Positions 61,188 through 64,000 of a DNA stretch of 64,000 nt are shown one piece after another. Source of the DNA: Polytrichum commune (lineage: Eukaryota; Streptophyta; Polytrichopsida; Polytrichales; Polytrichaceae); the NCBI GenBank assembly GCA_950295325.1, contig OX485804.1, forward strand, positions 47,802,001-47,866,000, in the 5' to 3' direction. The translations under genes were made by a program, and so were the position numbers. The notes under the pieces were generated by a model. It made no database searches. It was not told the DNA's origin and worked only from the letters and a program-made list of their open reading frames with translations. Every line of letters begins with the position of its first letter. Within the stretch, counting starts at the first letter, position 1.

Positions 61188-61520
61188 GATCGTCCTGATC
61201 ATTGCTTTTTGGTTGTTTCTAACAAAACGGAAGATCTTCGCCTCATCTACCAATAAAACACTTTGGGGTGGATTTGGGAGGACACAATTTTCAGCCATTG
61301 GATAATACCTGTAAAAAACGATCCTCCTAATCATCAGTTTTTGGTTGTTTTAAAAAAATGGAAGATCTTCACCTCATCTTTGGGTTGGATTAGGGAGGAC
61401 ACAATCTTTTACCATTGAACGTTATGTTTAAAAAACAATCCTTCTTCTTCTTCATCATCTTCTTATTCATTTTGAGGTGTTTTTTCTAACGAAACGAAAG
61501 ATCGTCACGTCATCTATCCA
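61188..61520 (+). repeat. Diverged tandem repeat, two to three units of about 130 bp
   Basis: Unit 1 (61188-61318) and unit 2 (61321-61440) share tttttggttgttt, ggaagatcttc.cctcatct, ggaggacacaat, ccattg and taaaaaac.atc. A third shortened unit (to about 61520) keeps ttctaacgaaacgaaagatcgtcac. The array ends about 50 bp before the first G-box of the PDF1-like gene. Confidence 0.7.
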
Positions 61521-61565
61521 TAAGGCGCTTCTCGGTTCATCGTTTTTGATGCCGGACCATAATTT

Positions 61566-61615
61566 CCACGTGGGATTCAAGTGGGCCTCCATCAATGTAA
61601 GAGCGCCACGTGGGA
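61566..61615 (+). promoter_or_regulatory. Two identical G-boxes upstream of the PDF1-like gene
   Basis: CACGTG occurs at 61567-61572 and 61607-61612, each within the same ten-base context CCACGTGGGA, 40 bp apart and about 180-220 bp before the TATA box. G-boxes bind bZIP and bHLH factors (light, ABA). An L1 box of the angiosperm PDF1 promoter type (TAAATGYA) was not seen. Confidence 0.6.
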
Positions 61616-61789
61616 AAACCTGAACAACAGTTTTATCATTCCTTGGAAGCCGAGGCAAGTTAGTAGAAGCAGGGCAGGAATGCACCCTGAGAGCCGAGGA
61701 GGCTTAATTAGGAGCCCTGGCAGACGAGAGTCTCGTAACGGAGAGAGCGCAATGAAAGCGGCCGCCAAGGCTGGACATGGCGCTCTGGG

Positions 61790-61795
61790 TATATA
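61790..61795 (+). promoter_or_regulatory. TATA box of the PDF1-like gene
   Basis: TATATA within gggtatatagactg. Transcription would begin near 61820. No ATG occurs between there and the 5'UTR splice donor, which fits a leader. Confidence 0.65.
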
Positions 61796-61884
61796 GACTG
61801 CCCTCTCGCCGTCTCCCAAACCAGTCTGCGCAAGCATCACCGCTGCAGCTCCAAGGGACCGGCCCATCTCTCCCTCCACGCACC

Positions 61885-62443
61885 GTGAGTACTTATGAGC
61901 TGGGACTCACCTTCTCCCTAGCTCCAGACGTGCATAGACTTCCAACTGCATTCACAGGATCGCATGATAATGCACAGCTGTTGCTGCTGCTGGCTAATCG
62001 TCTGAGTGTGAGCGGTTTTGACGGACGAAGCTGGTTTTAAGAATCTGCTGTCTCCGTATATTGGTTGATTCTACATGTGTGATTATGGTTTGTTTCAGTT
62101 GGAGAGAGCATGCTGATCTGGGGGTGATTTGGAGCAGACTAGTTAGTGATCGACTTCTGATGATTTTTAGCGACGATGTGAATCGTCCCTATGCAATCAC
62201 GTCTGGTTGCAATATCGGATGTCATAAGACTTATGCCAGGATGTAGACTTCGTGCAACATGAGCTGTTATAGTCGCAAGTCTTGCAGCATGTGCACTTGA
62301 TCTGTTGCTCTGGAAGGATTGAATTTTCTGAATATTTGTGATGGAAGCTACGCAAGGGTGACGAGTCAGGGGATTTCAGTTCTCAATTCATGCCCGTGGT
62401 TTGAATGAGGTGGTCTTAATGTGTGCTGATCTTAGTCTTACAG
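61885..62443 (+). other. 5'UTR intron of the PDF1-like gene (inferred)
   Basis: A strong donor, cacc|gtgagt (61885), pairs with the acceptor tagtcttacag|gta (62443). The intron is 559 bp. Splicing it joins an ATG-free leader to 33 bases before the start codon at 62477. Confidence 0.6.
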
Positions 62444-62476
62444 GTAGAGGAGCAGCTGGGATTTGTTGTATCAGCA

Positions 62477-64000
62477 ATGGGGCGAGCGGCTGCAGGGTGT
62501 GGAGTCATGATCGGTGGCTTCATTACTGTATTCATGGCTCTCCAGCTCACGGCCATGGCGACTGCGGAGGGTACAGTGGCGTATACAAATTACTACGAAA
62601 AGAGCTACAACCCCACTTCACCCGACACATCCTCTCCGGTGGTACCGTCAGCTCCACCTCCAAGCACATACTCGCCATCCTCACCCGCCTACAGTCCCCC
62701 ATACTCGCCAACACCAGTGTCCTCACAAGCTCCCGCATACAGCCCCCCGGATCAGTACTCGCCATCGCCAGTATACATTGCCCCGGCGCCTTATGATCAA
62801 TCCTCTCCGACCACTCCTGCATACAGCAGCCCTGCACCTTACAGCCCTGCTCCACAGAGTCCTGCATACAGCGCTCCTAGCCCAGCCTACGACTCCCCGC
62901 CATCGCCATCCACCACCTCACCCGTTGCAGCGGCACCGGGCCCAAGCTCCGGCTATGGGTATCCATCTACTAATCCCACTTACGCTAACCCGCCTCCACC
63001 CGACTGCCCCCCTCTGTGGTCGACTCCAAGCTCTCCCGCAGGCGGTGATGATGATGAAGATGGCCATGGCAGCTCATGGTGGTCCAAGACTAACGGATTT
63101 CAAGCGAACCAGGTTCCTGTTGCCGAGGTGAACACTTACGGAGGAGGCAGTGATCCTTATGCAGGTGGAGCCACCCCAGCTGCTCCTACTGATCCTTATG
63201 GCGGATCAAGCCCTGGGTATGCTCCTCAAGTTCAAGCTCCATATGCAAGTCCCAGCGGAGGATCTTACGGTCCCGTTGCAGCTCCTGTTTCAGCAGATCC
63301 TTATGGCGGAGGAAGCCCCCCCGCCACGAGCCCCGGCACTTGCTCGTAAGCTCACAACCAGTTCTGGTGTTTGGTTATGTAATTCTAGTGTGCTGAGAAT
63401 CATCAAGATGTTTTGATTTCCAAGGATGTTTGCTTCCAATAAGGGGTAAAAAAATTAGGGCCCCATGTCATAACGACAGTGAAGCATTCCCGGGTCCCAT
63501 GGCTCTCTGAAATTCAAACTTGTGATGATTGCAGTAGTGCACTTGAAGAATGTTATTACAACTCTCATTTTATGAGTGCACACAACCGCCTTCCATTTCT
63601 CAAGCATCTGAATGTAGGTCTAAGTGTTGCGATGGCTAACTTACTGGACGGTTGCCTTCTATTCTCAAGCATTCAAGCGGTGATGAACCTACTTAGGAGT
63701 CATTTTCCCTATCCACATGTCTGTTCAAGCTCACCTGCAAGGGACGTTTCTTCCACATGATTAAATTGAACTTACAAGCAATGGGCAATTCAAGATTGTT
63801 TGTTTGTCGGTTTGTCTGATACTATTGATCCCATTCTACAAACCTCATATGGTACCTGACTTTGTTCTGGCTTTTCTTGCAGTTTCTGGTCGTTGAACAC
63901 ATCCATGTTCCCGGATTTCCTGACCATTTTCACAACCATTTTGGACCTGTTCGGCGGGAGCTCCGGAAGCATCTTCGGCTCCCAAATGACCCTTTACCAG
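62477..64000 (+). CDS. PROTODERMAL FACTOR 1-like proline-rich cell-wall protein (continues past window)
   Basis: Exon 1 is 62477-63345 and exon 2 starts at 63883 and runs off the window. Met at 62477 begins a signal peptide (GGFITVFMALQLTAMATA). Residues about 45-190 are Pro/Ser/Tyr/Ala-rich with YSP, SPAY and AP repeats, an extensin/arabinogalactan-like region open to O-glycosylation. Then come an acidic DDDEDGHG patch and a Gly/Tyr/Pro-rich part (DPYGGSSPGY). Read straight on, the frame stops at 63347 after GTCS. However, a strong donor CTC|GTAAGC lies at 63346 and an acceptor ttttcttgcag ends at 63882. Splicing keeps the phase and joins GTCS to FWSLNTSMFPDFL and later FGSQMTLYQ. This fits the conserved Cys-x-Y/F-W ... 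MTLLQAL start of the PDF1 C-terminal domain, known from epidermis-specific proteins in angiosperms. The protein is probably secreted to the wall. The rest of the domain lies outside the window. Confidence 0.8.

Noticed and set aside
1-64000. CRISPR arrays, prokaryotic operons, tRNA genes
   Set aside because: The DNA is a plant nuclear type with spliced genes. No spaced direct-repeat array or tRNA cloverleaf was found.

Overview
This window is nuclear DNA of a land plant. The evidence is spliced genes with GT-AG introns whose proteins match plant families, long AT-rich intergenic stretches, and many decayed plant-type transposons (Copia, Mutator-like, PIF/Harbinger, pogo/Emigrant-like, hAT-like, a 5S-rRNA-carrying repeat). 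The four recognisable genes are clearly diverged from the angiosperm versions I know, so a non-flowering plant (moss, lycophyte or fern) is possible. I cannot settle the species from sequence alone.

Layout. Bases 1-21800 hold no intact host gene. They contain an inverted pair of pogo-like MITEs, a frameshifted Harbinger-type Myb-like gene (2.6-4.0 kb), a 5S-derived repeat, an old duplication, a tandem repeat, and a Copia retrotransposon relic split by an hAT-like MITE. At 22.4-26.1 kb lies an eight-exon ATG4 autophagy protease gene (404 codons, all phases consistent). Bases 26-37 kb again hold repeats, including a dead pogo element (27.7-29.5 kb), a second copy of the 5S-derived repeat, and several MITEs. 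At 37.7-40.0 kb is a single-exon gene for a two-anchor membrane protein of the At1g75140 type. At 41.6-45.2 kb on the minus strand is an eight-exon coiled-coil gene whose C-terminal domain resembles DUF7806. Its upstream region holds four ~160-bp tandem repeats. Bases 46-61 kb hold a promoter-like stretch without a clear gene, a Mutator-like transposase relic, a 4.5-kb Harbinger element with TAA target duplications, more MITEs and three exact-length 163-bp tandem repeats. From 61.5 kb to the end is a PROTODERMAL FACTOR 1-like cell-wall protein gene, with G-boxes, TATA box, a 5'UTR intron and a coding intron that hides behind an apparent stop codon.

The host genes look like independent housekeeping or cell-surface genes. 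They act in autophagy, a membrane beta-propeller protein, a nuclear/coiled-coil protein and a cell-wall proline-rich protein. Nothing suggests a cluster working as one system. The most useful observations are the hidden splice in the PDF1-like gene, the well-defined transposon boundaries, the two unrelated ~160-bp tandem arrays, and two near-perfect hairpins.
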